From the NCBI GenBank assembly GCA_020746105.1, contig CM036618.1, forward strand, positions 105,350,622 through 105,414,621: a stretch of DNA of 64,000 nt. Direction: 5' to 3'. Each line of letters starts with the position of its first letter. Position 1 is the first letter of the stretch. This document shows positions 61,201 to 64,000 of this stretch, in pieces. Below the pieces are notes generated by a model, which saw only the letters and a program-made list of their open reading frames with translations, ran no database searches and was not told where the DNA came from. Source of the stretch: Trogon surrucura (lineage: Eukaryota > Chordata > Aves > Trogoniformes > Trogonidae). A program made the translations under genes and the position numbers.

Positions 61201-62974
61201 ATTTATGAGACAGTAGTCTCCAAAATTAAGGGAGTAGCTTATTGGTTTTGAGATAGGTGTACCAATTTGGTCGAGAGACATGCTAGGTGCCAGTTTTGTA
61301 ACTACTCATTGACTTTCCTAGATGTTCTGTCTCATTAATAGATTCAGACAATATTTCTAAATTTAACTGATTGGGAAACAGGAAGAAAGTTGTCCGAATA
61401 GATTGTATGGAAGGGCTACAATCTGCAAAGGCTACAAAAGAGCTTTTTCTAGCTTAACATTTGCAGTGTTGTTTTTAAGAACTCTGGCTCTTAGGAATAC
61501 ACAAAGAAGCAGATAACAAAGCCTCCAGGATAAAAAATTCCCTGTTCCATTTCTATGTCACTGGCCAACACATGATGAAGTTCAATTTGTACCCTAGACA
61601 GAGGAAAACAAATCCACCAAGATGGTGATAAAACAACTGCCAAGATACAACAGATCGTGATACAGATGTTTGTTGTTACACCAAATCCAGAATATCACAG
61701 ACTTTCAGTTCCCATTTCTGCTTATTAATCTAAATGATAAAGAAATGGTAATTGAATGCAGTATTTGTGAGTGAAATTATTACCAAGGAAAATCTAAGAA
61801 AAAACTTTTTTTTTTATGGGATTAAACTGTTGACTGAGACATAGAAAGGAAAAAGGAAAAGTAATGGTAAACCTGGCTGAAAGACTTGTTTACATCTCTG
61901 TAATTTCCTGTGTTTCATCTGGTTGTGAACTCCAGAGGCTGAACTATTCCTTTGGGCTTCAGCATGTTTCTAAGTTTCCTCTCTGTTTCCAAATATCCAC
62001 ATTTAATGGCTAGTGTTTTCTAAAGTTCTTTTCAATTTAAAAGCAAGTGTTTCACAGTTTTCTGTTGAATTTAGCATCTCAACAAAGAAATTAAGACACC
62101 AAAGATTCCTGATTTCTTCCTGAGTGGCTGTATCCCACTTATGCTGTTACCTGGCATTCAGTGCTGCTGCAAATTTAATCCATGACCAAGAAATAGATTA
62201 TTTTTCATGTATAATGATGCACTTTCCTGTAATTTTGAGTATCTGGAGTATCTTTAAGCAGTCTGTTGTTTCAGTAGAGCTAATTTTTAGGTTTGTTACT
62301 CTTAAACATCCCTTTCAGTACGCCAAGTGTGAGACCACTTATTGTAACTAGGGTCCTGAGGAGGAACATGTGAGGGAACATCTTAGTTGACAAAAGATTA
62401 CTGCCAAATCTCCCCAAGGTTCTTCTACCCGAATTTAACAATTTATTTATTTAAAACATTCACAACTGTTGGAGGATGGGAGATTCCATTGATTCTGTAG
62501 GTGCTGAGTAGTTGAGACGACTTTTAAAAGCATGAAATTATTTTTTGAGCCTTGATGTTAAATACCAAGCTTTGAAACTTTTGTCTTTATGTGAGGGAAA
62601 TCACAGACTACTTATTATTAATAAAATGTGGGCGACATTTGCATAAGGTCAAGCACTTAGTTAAGCCCTGGGCAGGCAGTATGAAGTACAGTGTGTGCTT
62701 ACAACATTGCCTGGAAAGCCACTCCACCACCAAGCTCAACCTGGAATTCAGGTTAGCCTGTGAACTAGGTATTAAAGAATGCAGATGCTCTAAATGGAAA
62801 GTTTACAGTTTTAGCAGACTGCACTCAAGATTCTGGAGATTTTTACTTCACCTGTTGACTTAAACCTTATAAATCTCCACAGTCCCCACATCCCTTTTCA
62901 AAGAAGCATCTGTTTCTCATGGTTCATTGAGGTATTAACCATCTCAGGCACCAGGTGGTTTTTACGACTAGATT
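58218..62974. other. Non-coding stretch, nothing coding recognised
   Basis: AT-rich single-copy DNA with a T run (59,000-59,011), a 15-bp tandem duplication (60,003-60,032), an A run (60,512-60,522) and A-rich sequence near 60,575-60,600. No exon or named mobile element recognised. Confidence 0.55.
60003..60032. repeat. 15-bp tandem duplication
   Basis: TAAGAAGCCAAGTAG at 60,003-60,017 is followed at once by TAAGAAGCCAAGTGA. Thirteen of the fifteen bases are identical. It is a small, relatively recent duplication with no known role. Confidence 0.8.
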
Positions 62975-63050
62975 TAAGGCCTGACCCTACAACCCTTACT
63001 TGGAGACTGTTATACTGTGCAAAGTATCTTTAGTAACAATGGGAGTGAGG
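62975..63050. repeat. Possible short old repeat (GGCCTGACCC type)
   Basis: TAAGGCCTGACCCTACAACC then CTTACTTGG, with AACAATGGGAGTGAGG about 45 bases later, resembles the other GGCCTGATCC-type pieces at 31.1 and 42.4 kb. Weak, family unknown. Confidence 0.35.
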
Positions 63051-64000
63051 GGAGGGAAATGGCTTGTTTATTGTCTATCCATGACTCTCATGTCATATGT
63101 AGTCAATTAGACAAAACTTCTAGCTTGTTCGCTTCCCCCTCAATCAATCCCACATGTTTAGCTTGACACATGAAGCTCTAGCTGAGTTTTTCCCTGCCAG
63201 GAGAACGTGCAGCAGCTAAAAGACTGTGGTCCACCTGCAGAGCCCAGCAGGTGACATTGAGTTCCTCAGATGTAACCAAGTGGTTGTGAAGGCACCAGTC
63301 CTGTCTGTGACACTCGGTGAGGCCGAAGCGAGTGAGGGTGTCAACTGCACAAACTGCAGTTGGCCATTTGCTCCTCTGCCCTCTGGCTGCTGTCTCTCGG
63401 CCTGCTCTTCATGTAGGCTGTCTATGACCTAACCCTTCCACTCCTTGTTTGTTTTGGGCGAGTGCTTACCTAGCTTTCACAGCTTGCTTCTAGTCTGCCC
63501 CACAGCACCCAGGGTTTCAGCCTTCCCAATGGAATATGACTTTTTGTAAAGCACTCAAAACACACTTGGTAATTTTCTGTTGGTAAGGAGCAGAAAACGT
63601 AGCTTGCCTCCTAGATCCTGGCTATAATCCTTGAGGTGCCACCATAAGACATTCAGATGTACACCATCAAGAAAATATATAATGCCCATAGAGATTCAAA
63701 GAGTATGAAGTTTGGCTTACACATTTTAGATCATTCTCTTTGTCTTCTAAAGGTTGATTAGGTTTGAACAGAAATGGTGAAGTCATATTTTCCATGGGTA
63801 TCTTTTCAAATTTGTGGGTCTTTTTTTTTTTCTTTACGACTCAGATATCCACTTTTAATTCATTTCTGTAGGTTCAGCAGGGACTGTAGTTTTTTATCAA
63901 CATAGATTATCTTCCCAAAGAGAGGCAGGGCCTTGGTAAGACAAGCAAGGGAAGCCTGTCTCTGTAATGATTGTGCTCTGGATAATAAAGAGGAATTCTA
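63051..64000. other. Non-coding stretch, nothing recognised
   Basis: Moderately GC-rich at 63,180-63,530, otherwise AT-rich. No exon or repeat recognised. Confidence 0.5.

Noticed and set aside
61885..61930. Faint resemblance to a MIR CORE segment
   Set aside because: Only one short pyrimidine-rich block matches and the neighbouring blocks are absent.
1..64000. CRISPR arrays, operons, tRNA or rRNA genes, phage or plasmid modules
   Set aside because: No regularly spaced repeats, no tandem coding genes with ribosome-binding sites and no tRNA cloverleaf found by eye; repeat content is that of a vertebrate nuclear genome.

Overview
This window reads as vertebrate nuclear DNA, almost certainly from a bird. 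The main evidence is a set of CR1 LINE 3' ends, several finishing in the bird-typical ATTCTGTG-type octamer repeat. Supporting evidence is a low interspersed-repeat load, a fairly AT-rich background poor in CpG, and very old amniote repeats (MIR-like SINEs). I cannot name the species. I found no protein-coding exon, tRNA, rRNA, CRISPR array or bacterial-type operon. The open reading frames in the window are short and scattered, and none resembles a family I recognise apart from one broken retroviral fragment. The window is best read as intergenic or deep intronic sequence.

Layout. Positions 1-3,080 are single-copy AT-rich DNA with poly-A and polypyrimidine tracts and one GC/CpG-rich patch (about 2,595-2,755). 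A deleted CR1 (3,085-3,209), a decayed GATA-type satellite (3,276-3,410), a MIR-like tail (4,820-4,935) and a clear minus-strand CR1 (5,076-5,306) follow. A short plus-strand CR1 end lies at 7,838-7,982. From 8 to 13.3 kb there is little except a 16-bp palindrome. An older CR1 of the type shared with turtles and crocodilians lies at 13,316-13,650. An eroded CR1 is at 20,795-21,030. A broken ERV-L-like (spuma-related) gag with a probable leader/LTR lies on the minus strand at about 24,940-26,430. A plus-strand CR1 with an internal deletion is at 27,098-27,410. The most unusual structure is a long imperfect inverted repeat at about 30,528-30,935. Further old CR1 pieces are at 33,480-33,760 and 45,530-45,770. 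MIR-like SINEs lie at 39,340-39,452, 51,755-51,925 and 54,840-55,092. A pure TAAAA microsatellite is at 37,056-37,105, and a tandem duplication leading into a near-perfect hairpin is at 58,142-58,217.

How parts relate. Nothing here forms a pathway or operon. The content is layered fossil insertions: MIR-like and short GGCCTGATCC-type elements are the oldest, then CR1 of several ages and the ERV fragment, with microsatellites on top. Any function would have to be regulatory or structural, through conserved noncoding elements or a noncoding transcript, and that cannot be judged from one sequence without alignment or expression data.
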